Source of the DNA: SSF14 sp037045585
GTDB taxonomy: Bacteria > Actinomycetota > Acidimicrobiia > Acidimicrobiales > Microtrichaceae
NCBI GenBank assembly: GCA_037045585.1
Contig: JBAOIR010000051.1
Span: forward strand, 62,001 to 126,000
Length of the DNA stretch: 64,000 bases
Direction: 5' to 3'
The translations under genes were made by a program, and so were the position numbers. How positions within the stretch are numbered: the first letter of the stretch is position 1; the number at the start of each line of letters is the position of its first letter. Of this stretch, positions 1 to 8,290 are shown piece after piece. A model generated the notes under the pieces. It was not told the DNA's origin, searched no databases, and saw only the letters and a program-made list of their open reading frames with translations.

Positions 1-405
1 CATGGAGTAGACGAGTGTGAGGTAGCGGGCGAGCACCTCGTCACGTGACGGCGAGGAGCGGCCGACGCGCAGGCTGCGGTCGTCGACGGTGAGGAGCCCC
101 TCGCTCAGGTCGACGACCAGCTTCGAACGCGGCGGGACGAGCGATGTCGACTCGAGTCCGTAGATCGTGGCGAGCTTCTGGGCGTCCTCGTCGGACACGT
201 CGCGCGAACCCCGCTCGATCGAGCTGAGGGCGGCAAGGGAGAATCGCCCGTTGGAGCGCTCGGCCAGGTCTTCGAGCGTGTTGCCCTGCTTGGCGCGAGC
301 GTCGCTCAGCAGCGCGCCGAGGCGACGGGGCGGGATCATGCTGCCCCGCTCCCAGTCGTTCAGTCCCTGCGAACTCATGGTCTGGTCTCCGACTACCTCG
401 TGCAT
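1..405 (-). CDS. XRE-type helix-turn-helix regulator, truncated by window edge
   Basis: The first 135 codons of a leftward gene are present; the C-terminus lies outside the window. A Cro/C1-type helix-turn-helix covers roughly residues 25-75: RLGALLSDARAKQGNTLEDL is followed by SLAALSSIERGSRDVS and then KLATIYGLE. This is the usual pattern of DNA-binding regulators in which helix 3 carries the SSIERG segment. The start at 405 is chosen because GAGGAG lies seven bases upstream; a second ATG at 378 has no such site. It is divergent from the gene at 609. The target and any effector domain cannot be seen. Family assignment is confident, function unknown. Confidence 0.8.
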   Translation of the reverse strand, partial: MHEVVGDQTMSSQGLNDWERGSMIPPRRLGALLSDARAKQGNTLEDLAERSNGRFSLAALSSIERGSRDVSDEDAQKLATIYGLESTSLVPPRSKLVVDLSEGLLTVDDRSLRVGRSSPSRDEVLARYLTLVYSM

Positions 406-595
406 GGCCTGTCTCCTCGTCGATCGCCGTGGGCGGTCGGTCACCATCTTCGGTGCGGCAGTCACCTTCTGCGGCGACGCTGCCACTCACAGTAAAGATC
501 TGGCGCTCGAACACCAGAGGGCGTTGGACCTATCCCACTGGGTAGATCGGCCCGCTCTCCCACCCCCTTGAGCAATTCGCGGCGGCGACGGCGGG

Positions 596-601
596 TACGC
601 T
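596..601 (+). promoter_or_regulatory. Putative -10 hexamer TACGCT for a leaderless transcript
   Basis: TACGCT ends seven bases before the ATG at 609, the spacing expected when transcription starts at the start codon. No Shine-Dalgarno sequence is present. The same arrangement recurs at many genes here. The rest of 406-608, between divergent genes, shows nothing else I recognise. Confidence 0.4.
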
Positions 602-608
602 CACGACG

Positions 609-902
609 ATGTCGGAACCCCAGAGCGCCCTCCCGTCGGTGCGAGCCCGCGTGATCGCGTTCGCGGCGATCCTCGTCTGCGGCGCGCTCGGCGGAGCAAT
701 CGGCTACTGGTTCGCCGACCTGTCCGACGAGAGCACCCTGCTCTCGGGGTTCCTCATGTTGGGAGGCACGGTCGTGTTCTCCCTCGGCTCCGCCGTCGTC
801 TCGGTGCTGAGCCTGCGGGCGCTCGCCGAATGGACATCGAGCGACGCCGCCCGGGGCGACGAGCTCACCCCCGTCGAGCAGTTGCTGGGCAAGGGCCGGT
901 AA
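609..902 (+). CDS. Small two-helix membrane protein of unknown function
   Basis: A 97-residue protein with two clear hydrophobic segments, about residues 12-33 (ending ILVCGALGGAIGYWF) and 43-68 (LLSGFLMLGGTVVFSLGSAV). A short charged C-terminal tail follows (EQLLGKGR). It is probably an inner-membrane hairpin with both ends on the same side. No catalytic motif is visible and I do not recognise the family. The start is supported by the TACGCT hexamer seven bases upstream and the absence of any ribosome-binding site, consistent with a leaderless message. The next gene begins 22 bases downstream with its own hexamer, so the two need not form an operon. Confidence 0.65.
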   Translation: MSEPQSALPSVRARVIAFAAILVCGALGGAIGYWFADLSDESTLLSGFLMLGGTVVFSLGSAVVSVLSLRALAEWTSSDAARGDELTPVEQLLGKGR

Positions 903-924
903 CACCAACCGGTAGGTTGGCCAC

Positions 925-1758
925 GTGCCACCCGATGTTCAGCCCCTCACGGCCGGCGATCTGCCCGCCGACCCTGCCGAGCTCGCCGACCTCGCCCTTC
1001 GGACCGCCGTCGCCGCGGCCGACATGGTGCGCGCCGAACGCCGCGCCGGGTTCGGCGTCGAGACCAAGTCGACCGACACCGACATGGTCACCTCGCTCGA
1101 CAAGGCGTCCGATGTCCTCATCCGTCGCCTGCTGCTCGACGCCCGTCCCGACGACGGCCTGCTGACCGAAGAGGACGCCGAGCACGCCGGGTCGACCGGC
1201 ATCGTGTGGATCGTCGACCCGATCGACGGCACCACCAACTTCGTCTACGGCCACCCGCCCTACGCCGTCAGCATCGGTGCCGCGGTCGGCGGACGGCCGA
1301 TCGCCGGCGCGATCGTCGAGATCAGCGCCGACGACCGCTACCACGCCTGGCTCGGCGGCGGCTCCCACCGCAACGGTGCCCAGCTCGGCCTCGGCGAACC
1401 GCCAGCGTTGGCACAGGCCCTCATCTCGACCGGCTTCGCCTACGACCCACGCCGACGAGAAGCGCAGGCGGCAGTCCTCGCCCGCATCGTCGGCCAGGTG
1501 CGGGACATCCGTCGCCTCGGCGCCGCCGCGTACGACCTGTGCTCGGTCGCCGTCGGCCGCATCGACGGCTACTACGAGCACGGCCTCAACGCCTGGGATC
1601 TGGCTGCCGGCGAGATCATCGCTGCCGAGGCCGGCGCCGCCGTGGAGCACCTGCGCGGCGGTCCGGCACTCCCCCTCGACGGCATCATCGCCGCGCACCC
1701 CGCCCTCATGGGCCCGCTGCGCGACCTGTTGCTGGCGCACGGCGCCGGCGACCTCTGA
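925..1758 (+). CDS. Inositol-monophosphatase family phosphatase
   Basis: A 277-residue member of the Mg2+-dependent IMPase/FIG superfamily, which removes phosphate from inositol monophosphate or, in some members, histidinol phosphate or fructose bisphosphate. Metal ligands are visible: E82 in LLTEEDAE, the WIVDPIDGTTNF signature at residues 95-106 (D98, D101), and D225 in GLNAWDLAAGE. The length fits the family (250-290). The start is GTG with TAGGTT six bases upstream, suggesting a leaderless transcript. The substrate cannot be fixed from sequence: a role in inositol-lipid synthesis (a PimB-like enzyme lies at 18.5 kb) or a HisN-type histidinol phosphatase are both possible. It converges with the phosphotransferase at 1766. 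Confidence 0.88.
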   Translation: MPPDVQPLTAGDLPADPAELADLALRTAVAAADMVRAERRAGFGVETKSTDTDMVTSLDKASDVLIRRLLLDARPDDGLLTEEDAEHAGSTGIVWIVDPIDGTTNFVYGHPPYAVSIGAAVGGRPIAGAIVEISADDRYHAWLGGGSHRNGAQLGLGEPPALAQALISTGFAYDPRRREAQAAVLARIVGQVRDIRRLGAAAYDLCSVAVGRIDGYYEHGLNAWDLAAGEIIAAEAGAAVEHLRGGPALPLDGIIAAHPALMGPLRDLLLAHGAGDL

Positions 1759-1765
1759 CCAACCG

Positions 1766-2683
1766 TCAGAGACCACCCTCGACGGCAGCGCGGACCGCGG
1801 CGAGGTGCACCACGCCGTGCTCACGCATCGACTCGTGGGTCGAGGCCCAACACCAGGTCGCGACCCGGGCGCTGTTGAGCGCCCGCATCACGGCCAGACG
1901 CCGCCGGTCGATCGGCGGGTCGCCGGCCGACGCCGCCAGGTCGACATACGCCTCGGTGACCTCGGGGGTGACGTTGGCGAGATCCCATTCGACCGGTCCG
2001 ACGCACGCACTCTCGAAGTCGATCATCACCAGGCCGTGCGACGTCGACAGGACGTTGCCGGCATGAGGTTCCCCGTGAAGGGGCTGGTGGCGCTCGTCGG
2101 GAATGCCGGTCAGGAGCGCGACCCATCGGTCGAACGCCGTCTGCAACATCGACAGGTCGTCGGGGTCGAGCGTGCCCAGCCACTCCCCCGACACGGCCGC
2201 GTCGCGGGCCCGAACCACGTCGGACAGAAAGGACGGCAACGGTTCGTGCAGGTGTGGCGCGACCCGGGCGAGGTCCTGATGCACCCGGTGCAGCAACGCC
2301 GCCGTGCCGGTGGCGGTCGGCGGCTCGCCGCGGACATCGAGCTGTCGCCACAGCGATACCGGGGCGTGGGCCTCACCGAACCGTCCCGCTCCGCGCCGGA
2401 GCCCGTGCTCGCTCCGCAGCCCGCTGTCGCGCAGCGGCACCGCCACCGGAGCGCCGACGGCCGCCAGCTCGGCGCACAGCTCCGACTCGCGTTGGAGCCG
2501 GTCGCGGCTGTACGACCACACGCCCACCTTGGCGACGACAGGGTGCGGCGCGAGCCACACCACGACGTTGTTGGTGTGTTGGAGGACCTCGGGGCGGACG
2601 TTGCCGTATCCGGCCATGGCGCCGGCGGCGACCGCCGCGTCGATCGCCAGGCGGAGCTGGTCGTCGGCGTCCATCGACACCAT
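1766..2683 (-). CDS. Aminoglycoside-phosphotransferase-fold kinase
   Basis: About 305 residues with the protein-kinase-like APH fold: N-terminal lobe, catalytic-loop motif HGEPHAGNVL, then the metal-binding DFE in VMIDFESACVGPVEWDLA. The family phosphorylates hydroxyls of small molecules (aminoglycosides, choline, macrolides, homoserine and many unknown substrates). The classical catalytic aspartate of HxDxxxxN is glutamate here, a variant I believe occurs in some actinobacterial members but which leaves the substrate open. The start could be the ATG at 2683 or 2674; neither has a good ribosome-binding site. It is divergent from the response regulator at 2843 and ends seven bases from the convergent phosphatase. 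Confidence 0.8.
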   Translation of the reverse strand: MVSMDADDQLRLAIDAAVAAGAMAGYGNVRPEVLQHTNNVVVWLAPHPVVAKVGVWSYSRDRLQRESELCAELAAVGAPVAVPLRDSGLRSEHGLRRGAGRFGEAHAPVSLWRQLDVRGEPPTATGTAALLHRVHQDLARVAPHLHEPLPSFLSDVVRARDAAVSGEWLGTLDPDDLSMLQTAFDRWVALLTGIPDERHQPLHGEPHAGNVLSTSHGLVMIDFESACVGPVEWDLANVTPEVTEAYVDLAASAGDPPIDRRRLAVMRALNSARVATWCWASTHESMREHGVVHLAAVRAAVEGGL

Positions 2684-2842
2684 CGTGGCCCGGTCAGGGC
2701 TCGAGCGCGGGAGCCCGGCCAGCCCGTGGTCGTTGTTGCCGGGGAGCCCCACGACATCGCACCTGACCCAAGAGGGGGAACAACAGGGTCGCCCGCACCG
2801 AGAGACCCGATCCAGCGGCTGCGGCGTGCGAGACTCACGGGC

Positions 2843-3523
2843 GTGGGCACACGAATCTTGACGGTCGAGGACGACGAACGAATCCGCACATCCGTGAAGT
2901 TGGCGCTCGAGGACGAGGGCTGGGAGGTCGCGGAGGCGACCAACGGTGAGGAGGCCATCGCGTACTTCGCCCGGCAGCCCACCGACGTCGTCCTCATCGA
3001 CATCATGCTGCCCGGCCTCGACGGATTCGACGTGTGCCGCGCCATCCGCCGGCTGAGTGACGTGCCGATCGTCATGGTCACCGCCCGGGCCGACACCCAC
3101 GACGTGGTCGCCGGGCTCGAGGCGGGCGCCGACGACTACCTCACCAAACCGTTCGTCCCGAAGGAGCTGTCGGCACGGATCCGGGCGCTGCTCCGACGGG
3201 CCCGGTCGGCCGACACCGGGGTGACCCGCATGCGGTTCGCCGACCTCGAGATCGTCCCCCAGGAGGGCACGGTCACCCGCAACGGCGAGGAGATCCACCT
3301 CACCAAGACCGAGTTCCGCCTGCTCGTGGAACTCGCAGCGAACGCCGGTCGTGTGTTCAGCCGCGAAGCGCTCCTGGAGAAGGTGTGGGGCCACGACTAC
3401 TTCGGCGACGGTCGACTCGTCGACGTCCACATCCGGCGCCTCCGCACCAAGGTCGAGGCCGACCCCGCCGAGCCGCGTTACGTCGTCACCGTGCGAGGGC
3501 TCGGCTACAAACTTCAACCATGA
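2843..3523 (+). CDS. mtrA: MtrA-like OmpR/PhoB-family response regulator
   Basis: A 226-residue response regulator. The receiver domain (residues 1-120) shows TVEDDE for the acidic pocket, DIMLPGLDGFDVC containing the phosphoacceptor aspartate, the TARAD switch threonine and the KPFVPKEL lysine. The C-terminal winged helix ends in RLVDVHIRRLRTKVEADP and VRGLGYKLQP. The order regulator, kinase, GerMN lipoprotein matches MtrA-MtrB-LpqB, the actinobacterial system controlling cell-wall turnover and division. The GTG start has GAGACT seven bases upstream (leaderless). The symbol is by operon context and similarity, so it is an inference. Its frame is open far upstream, but the codons before 2843 belong to the opposite-strand kinase. 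Confidence 0.88.
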   Translation: MGTRILTVEDDERIRTSVKLALEDEGWEVAEATNGEEAIAYFARQPTDVVLIDIMLPGLDGFDVCRAIRRLSDVPIVMVTARADTHDVVAGLEAGADDYLTKPFVPKELSARIRALLRRARSADTGVTRMRFADLEIVPQEGTVTRNGEEIHLTKTEFRLLVELAANAGRVFSREALLEKVWGHDYFGDGRLVDVHIRRLRTKVEADPAEPRYVVTVRGLGYKLQP

Positions 3524-3545
3524 TCCCCTCTGGTCAGGCTCGCCC

Positions 3546-5069
3546 ATGAACGGTGAGAACGTACGGTTCCGACCGTTCGGGCAGCTGGGCCTCCGGGCGC
3601 GCATCGTCGCCAGCTTCACGCTGGGCGCGACCCTCATCGCCGGCCTCCTCTCGATCACCTCGGTCACGCTCAGCCGGTCCAACCTGCTCGACCAGCGCGA
3701 GCGACTCGTCCAGGAACGCACCCTCATCAACGGTGCGACGCTCGCCGACAAGTTGACCTCGCCCGACATCGACGCCCAGACGCTCTTCGGCTCGCTCTCG
3801 ACCGCAGGCAAGCCGTCGGCGCTCGTCCCCGTGACCGAGGGGTCCGACGGCGACCTCCGCTCGATCAGCCTCGACGCCCGCTACGGCACGAGCGCCCTCC
3901 CCCGCGCCCTGCGTGTCCAGGTCATCGTCGATCACCAGGCCGGCATCATGCGCTACGAGCGCGACGGCGAGACGTTGCTCGCCGTTGGCGTGCCGATCGC
4001 CGGCGGCCAGGGCGGCTACTTCGAGATCAACCAGATCGACGACATCGGTCGGGCGATCGACAGCCTCGGCTACCGCCTCGTCGGCGCGTGCCTGGTCGCC
4101 GCGCTGCTCGGCGGAGTGCTCGGGTTCTGGGCGAGCCGGCGGGTGCTCCGCCCGCTCGCCGATGTCTCCCAGGTCGCCGAGGCGATCTCTCTCGGCAAGT
4201 TCGACGCCCGGCTCGTCGATACCGAATGGGCCGACGACCCCGACCTCGGCCAACTCGTGTCGTCGTTCAACGCCATGGTGTCGTCGATGCAGATGCGCAT
4301 CGACCGCGACGCCCAGTTCGCCTCCGACGTCAGCCACGAGCTGCGTTCCCCCCTCACCACGTTCAACGCCTCGCTCGAGGTGCTGCGCAACGCCCGCGAG
4401 GAGATGCCGGACCGGGCCCAGATCGCGCTGGATCTGCTGTCGAGCGACATGGAGCGGTTCACGCAGCTGGTCGAGGACCTCCTCGAGATCAGTCGCTTCG
4501 ACGCCGGAGCGGTGCGTCTCGAGCTCGACGAGGTGCTGCTGGTCGAGACGATCAAACAGGCGGTTCGGTCGCTCTCACGCGAGCCGATCCCCGTCGAGGG
4601 GTCCGGCCTCGACGATCTCCTCATCTCGTGCGACAAGCGCCGTCTGATGCGCATCCTCGCCAACTTCATCGACAACGCCAAGAAGTACGCCAACGGCGCA
4701 ACCGGCATCACCGTCGAGCGGGTGTCGGCGTCGACCGACGACTCGACCTCCGGCGACGAGGAGCCCCGCCTCGACACGGTGCAGATCGCGGTGGAGGACG
4801 CCGGACCGGGTGTGCCCGAGGCGGAGCGGGCGAAGATCTTCGACCGGTTCAACCGAGGTGGTCAGGGCGGGAGCCGTGGCACCGACCTCGGGGTCGGCCT
4901 CGGCCTCGCGCTGGCCGCCGAGCACGCCCGCCTCCACGGTGGATCGGTGTGGGTCGAAGGTCGGTCCGACGGCCTTCCCGGCTCCCGCTTCGTCGTCGAA
5001 CTGCCGCTGGTGGAACCGGCCGACGATCCGGCGGAACGATCCCTCGACGAGGCGGAGGCGATGGTATGA
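3546..5069 (+). CDS. mtrB: MtrB-like membrane sensor histidine kinase
   Basis: A 507-residue kinase. TM1 spans about 20-42, an extracytoplasmic sensor region 43-175, TM2 176-196, then HAMP 197-252. HisKA follows with H264 in SDVSHELRSPL; the ATPase domain shows the N-box NFIDNAKKYA (373-382), G1 VEDAGPGVPE and G2 GVGLGLALAAEH. It should autophosphorylate H264 and pass phosphate to the regulator encoded 23 bases upstream. The stop overlaps the ATG of the downstream lipoprotein by four bases (ATGA), so the three genes are translationally linked. In known MtrAB systems LpqB modulates MtrB; here the partner lipoprotein is much shorter. Confidence 0.88.
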   Translation: MNGENVRFRPFGQLGLRARIVASFTLGATLIAGLLSITSVTLSRSNLLDQRERLVQERTLINGATLADKLTSPDIDAQTLFGSLSTAGKPSALVPVTEGSDGDLRSISLDARYGTSALPRALRVQVIVDHQAGIMRYERDGETLLAVGVPIAGGQGGYFEINQIDDIGRAIDSLGYRLVGACLVAALLGGVLGFWASRRVLRPLADVSQVAEAISLGKFDARLVDTEWADDPDLGQLVSSFNAMVSSMQMRIDRDAQFASDVSHELRSPLTTFNASLEVLRNAREEMPDRAQIALDLLSSDMERFTQLVEDLLEISRFDAGAVRLELDEVLLVETIKQAVRSLSREPIPVEGSGLDDLLISCDKRRLMRILANFIDNAKKYANGATGITVERVSASTDDSTSGDEEPRLDTVQIAVEDAGPGVPEAERAKIFDRFNRGGQGGSRGTDLGVGLGLALAAEHARLHGGSVWVEGRSDGLPGSRFVVELPLVEPADDPAERSLDEAEAMV

Positions 5070-5737
5070 CCGTCCGGCTGCGCCGAACAGCTGCCCTCCT
5101 GGTGGTGGCCGGAACGCTGGTGATCGGTGCCTGCGGTGTGCCCCTCGACAGCTCACCCCGGGCGGTGATCGCCTCCTCCAGCACCACCGAAGCGACGAAC
5201 GACCAGGCCAACACCGAAGAGGGCGACACCGCAGCGTTCCTGTTCTTCATCGCCAACAACCAGCTGATCAACGTCGCCCAGGAGGTGCCGAGCCGCTCGG
5301 TCGACGACGCTCTCGGCGCGCTGTTCGCCGGCGTTCCTCCCAGCGCCGCCGACGACGTCGTCTCGCAGATCCCGACAGGCACCCGCCTGTTGGGCGTCAC
5401 CCGGATCGGAACGCTCCTCGACGTCGACGTGTCGAAGGAGTTCGACAACCTCGTCGGCACCGGCCGCTCACAGGCCACGGCCCAGATCGTCATGACCGCG
5501 ACCGACATCGCCGGCATCGACCAGGTGTCGCTGCGCATCGAAGGGCAGCCGACCCAAGTGTTCTCCCAGATCCGCGGCGACACCGACCAGGTCGGGGCCT
5601 GCGACTACCTGGGCCTCATGCCGCCCGACGACCTGGTGCAGTCGTGGGCACTCGACCGCCGGTCGAAGCAGCATCTGACGACACGGCACAGCATGCTCTC
5701 GACGCAGTGCACCGCGCCCCCGGCCGCTGACAACTGA
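5066..5737 (+). CDS. GerMN-domain lipoprotein, minimal LpqB-like
   Basis: A 223-residue secreted lipoprotein: signal peptide with lipobox ending VIGAC (C23), a low-complexity linker rich in Ser/Thr/Glu, then a GerMN (sporulation/germination) domain from about residue 55 to 165. It overlaps the kinase stop by four bases. Mycobacterial LpqB is about 580 residues with a beta-propeller after the GerMN module; this protein keeps only the membrane-proximal part, so it may be a minimal MtrB partner. The last 45 codons (from CDYLGLMPPDD) are repeated 370 bases downstream at 5973 with almost only silent differences. That suggests the gene's 3' end was involved in a recombination or insertion event. 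Confidence 0.8.
   Translation: MTVRLRRTAALLVVAGTLVIGACGVPLDSSPRAVIASSSTTEATNDQANTEEGDTAAFLFFIANNQLINVAQEVPSRSVDDALGALFAGVPPSAADDVVSQIPTGTRLLGVTRIGTLLDVDVSKEFDNLVGTGRSQATAQIVMTATDIAGIDQVSLRIEGQPTQVFSQIRGDTDQVGACDYLGLMPPDDLVQSWALDRRSKQHLTTRHSMLSTQCTAPPAADN
5603..5736 (+). repeat. Direct repeat A: 3' end of GerMN lipoprotein gene (in-frame copy)
   Basis: A 134-base segment that codes for the last 45 residues of the lipoprotein. It matches 5973-6106 with seven substitutions and no gaps. Read in frame, six of the seven are silent third-position changes; only the final one changes an amino acid (AAC to CAC). Confidence 0.93.
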
Positions 5738-5854
5738 CCGCTGAGTCGGCCCTGAACACTCGAACAAGACCACCGTCGCATCGGCTTCGGTGATCTGAAC
5801 CTCGGGCTCAGAGCGTCGGCTTCCGAGCCGTTCGGCCCGGGGTTTGCCAGTCGA

Positions 5855-5972
5855 CCACGCTGCGGCGCCACCGTGCGTGCGCAATCCGTGCCCGGTGTGA
5901 CGTCAGATGTCGTGTTCGACACGGATTGGCGAATCGGCCCGGACCCCTGGCCGGTCGCGACGACCGCGCCGT
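5855..5972 (+). repeat. Flanking direct repeat R1 (pair with 8291-8410)
   Basis: About 118 bases beginning CCACGCTGCGGCGCCACCG and ending GACCGCGCCGT. The segment recurs at 8291-8410 with about fifteen differences. Both copies share TGTCGTGTTCGACACGG or a close variant. Just upstream, 5750-5776 (GAACACTCGAACAAGACCAC) resembles the downstream flank of the HNH repeat at 7538. The interval 5738-5972 therefore looks like repeat-derived debris with no gene. Confidence 0.85.
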
Positions 5973-6106
5973 GACTACCTGGGACTCATGCCGCCCGACG
6001 ACCTGGTGCAGTCGTGGGCACTGGATCGCCGGTCGAAGCAACATCTGACGACACGCCACAGCATGCTCTCGACGCAGTGCACCGCACCCCCGGCCGCTGA
6101 CCACTG
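5973..6106 (+). repeat. Direct repeat B: detached second copy of the lipoprotein 3' end
   Basis: This copy lies 370 bases after repeat A, has no start codon or upstream domain of its own, and directly abuts the end of the 5855-5972 repeat. The silent-only divergence implies that both copies spent time as coding DNA before being placed side by side. It is probably a relic of a gene tail displaced by insertion or recombination. Confidence 0.9.
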
Positions 6107-6200
6107 GGTGGCACCGACGGAGCCGACGGTTCGTGGGTTGCGTCCAGCCCCGACCGAACTCGAACACCACCCGCCTCGTTTCGATGTCAGACCCCTCCCG

Positions 6201-6206
6201 TACAAT
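6201..6206 (+). promoter_or_regulatory. -10 hexamer TACAAT of the DUF222-HNH repeat copy 1
   Basis: TACAAT is followed by AGAACAC and then the ATG at 6214. The same seven-base gap and nearly the same spacer (CGAACAC) precede copy 2 at 62638. The conserved spacing indicates a leaderless promoter carried with the element. Confidence 0.6.
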
Positions 6207-7566
6207 AGAACACATGTTCGATACAACGGTGCTGACCGAGATGACGGCGAAGATCGCCGGCCTCGACGAACACCTCTACGTGGACGACGACCTGTTGGCC
6301 GGCGTGAAGGCCATCGAGACCGCGGTCCAGTCCCTCCACGCAGCGCAAGGCGCGCTGCTGGGTGAGCTCGACGCCCGCGGCACCACCGACGTGGTGTCAG
6401 GTCATCGCACCGCGAACTGGTTGGCCCACGAAACCGGGATCGCCCCAGCGGCTGCGAAAGCCCGGGTGCGGTTGGCGACAGCGTTGCGGTTGGATCTCCC
6501 CGAGACCGATCGGGCCGTACGTGACGGGCGGTTGTGTGCGGACCGGGCGAAGGTGATGGCGAACACGATCAACGACCGGATCGCCACCGAGTTCCGGGAG
6601 ATGGAAGCGTCGCTGATCGCCGAGTCAGCGTCACATGACGTTCGCCGAGTGGGCCCAACGTGTCGCGTTGGTAGCCGCGTTGTTGGATCAGGACGGCCCC
6701 GAACCGGCAGATGATCCCAACAACAACCGGCTCCGATTGAAGGGCGGTCGCGATGGGATGAAACTCGCCGGCGTCCTCGTCGGCGACCTTGCGACCACCA
6801 CCAAGGCCGCTGTCGAGCAGATCGCCGACGAACTCTGGCGCCAGTACCGCGACGACTCCGAACGCACCAACGGTGAGATCTCGGTCCCCTCCCGGGAAAC
6901 GCTGTTGGCCATGGCCCTCGCCGAAGCCGTCCGCCGCGGCCTCATGGTCAACGGTGATGGCAAGGGCACCCGCCCCAAGGTGGAGGCGACTCTGGTGGTC
7001 AACGCCGACACCCCCGACCTCGTCTACATCGACGGCAAGCCGTTGATCCGAGGATCCGCCACGGCGTTGGCGTGTGACATGTCGGTCTGGACCGTCATCC
7101 TCAACTCGCTCGGCCTCCCCCTCGACATGGGCCGCGAGCTCCGCAACGCCACGGTCGAGCAACGCAAGGCGTTGAAGGTTCGTGATGGCGGGTGTGTGTT
7201 CCCCGGCTGCGGGATACGCCCCGAGCACTGTGATGCCCACCATGTGGCGCAGTGGTGGCGAGATATGGGAACGACCGACATCAAGCTCATGGCGTTCCTG
7301 TGCCGGCATCACCACGGTGTCATCCACCGCAAGGGTTGGGACCTCCGGATCGGCGACGACGGATGGTGCTGGATCACCACACCGTCCGGCATCAGCCTCT
7401 GGTGCCAACGCCACGGCACCATCAGATCCGGCGCACCACCCGGCACATGAACGCGATCACGATCGCGCCCGATCCCCGGCCGATCGAACCGAACCCCGAC
7501 GAACGACCCACCCGGTGGGTCCTTCGCCGCGCCCCCGAACACTCGAACAAGATCACCGAGGCCTGG
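6207..7566 (+). repeat. DUF222-HNH dispersed repeat, copy 1
   Basis: About 1.36 kb homologous to 62631-64000. It includes the seven bases before the ATG, the whole coding region and at least 115 bases of downstream flank (GGTGGGTCC, then GAACACTCGAACAAGATCAC). Because the similarity extends past both ends of the gene, the unit behaves as a dispersed repeat rather than just a gene family. The remaining 7567-7704 before the next gene shows nothing recognisable. The repeats resemble the 13E12/REP13E12 family known from mycobacteria. Confidence 0.8.
6214..7450 (+). pseudogene. DUF222-HNH endonuclease (13E12-type), one frameshift
   Basis: An N-terminal DUF222 region (from MFDTTVLTEMTAKIAGLDEH) and a C-terminal HNH nuclease module with CVFPGCGIRPEHCDAHHV and LCRHHHGVIHRKGW. 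The family encodes predicted DNA-cutting enzymes found as multicopy 13E12 proteins in actinobacteria. The reading frame breaks near 6626-6634: this copy reads AGTCAGCGTCACATG, whereas copy 2 reads AGTCAGCTCACATG, one base less, which would join both halves as ESAHMTFAEW. With that base removed the protein would be about 411 residues and intact. Either the gene is newly inactivated or the extra G is a sequence error. The -10 at 6201 suggests it is or was transcribed. Confidence 0.85.
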
Positions 7567-7704
7567 CGAGGGCGGCCCACGCCGGATGCGCCTTCGCTCC
7601 ACGCGGACCGACGGGACTGCCTTGGCCTCGTCCAGCGGCCGGGGGCGAACAACCATCGTGTCCGGTCGGGCGTGACTCTGGCTGCGTAGGGGGTCGAAAA
7701 CGGC

Positions 7705-8250
7705 TCACTGCTGATGCGACGCACTCAACTCGTCGTCATTCGGGGCGCCAGCGCTCGCACGAGCGAAGCCACCAGGAACGAATCGGAGACTGCACGGGTA
7801 TCTCCAGGCGCGCCCGGTCCAAGCCCGCCGCACCCCGACCAAGGAGGTGATCAGTATCCAGCAGAAGGCGGCAGCCATTCCGCCCAGGAAGATCCACGGA
7901 CTCAGTCCGCCATAGATTCCCGGGAGGCCGAACACGTTCCACACGAGTCCAAACGTGATCTGGGCGTTCAGCGCTTCTGTTGCATGCCGACGCACGAACG
8001 GGTCGGACTTGCCTGCCGTTTGGCGAATCACCAGCGGACCCACGAAGTACAACATGAAGAGGCCCCCGTGTGAGAGTGACGCGAGCACGTGACCATCGGC
8101 AGCGCCGGGCCGCGGGGTAGGCGCGATCGGGCCCCAGTCGGATCCGGTCCACCATCTGACAACGCCTGCTGGGTCGATGTACCAACCTGCCGTTGCCTGC
8201 GTCGCCGGCTCCTCCACCGGCCCAGTATGGACCAAGCCCTGAATCGACAA
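7705..8250 (-). CDS. DUF2510-DUF4870 small membrane protein
   Basis: A 181-residue protein. Near the N-terminus is a DUF2510-type tryptophan motif (GWYIDPAGVVRWWTGSDW, about 22-39), common in actinobacterial envelope proteins. A DUF4870/Tic20-like membrane region follows with three hydrophobic helices (GGLFMLYFVGPLVI; ITFGLVWNVFGLPGIYGG; IFLGGMAAAFCWILITSLVG) and the typical RRHATEALNAQI segment between helices 1 and 2. The hydrophilic tail after RYPCSLRFVP is longer than usual. Function unknown; proteins of this type are thought to assist membrane processes. It sits between the HNH repeat and repeat R2, so it may have moved with the repeat-bounded block. Confidence 0.8.
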   Translation of the reverse strand: MSIQGLVHTGPVEEPATQATAGWYIDPAGVVRWWTGSDWGPIAPTPRPGAADGHVLASLSHGGLFMLYFVGPLVIRQTAGKSDPFVRRHATEALNAQITFGLVWNVFGLPGIYGGLSPWIFLGGMAAAFCWILITSLVGVRRAWTGRAWRYPCSLRFVPGGFARASAGAPNDDELSASHQQ

Positions 8251-8290
8251 GCCTGCTGGGACGGCTCCGACCCGCCAGACGACATCCGCA

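Noticed and set aside
1277..2842. Rightward frame preceding the response regulator
   Set aside because: Runs through the phosphatase and across the opposite-strand phosphotransferase; only the part from the GTG at 2843 has family similarity.
5907..6365. Rightward frame that includes the second lipoprotein tail in its coding frame
   Set aside because: No start signal or signal peptide; it joins repeat R1, the tail copy and part of the HNH gene in the wrong frame. Treated as a relic.
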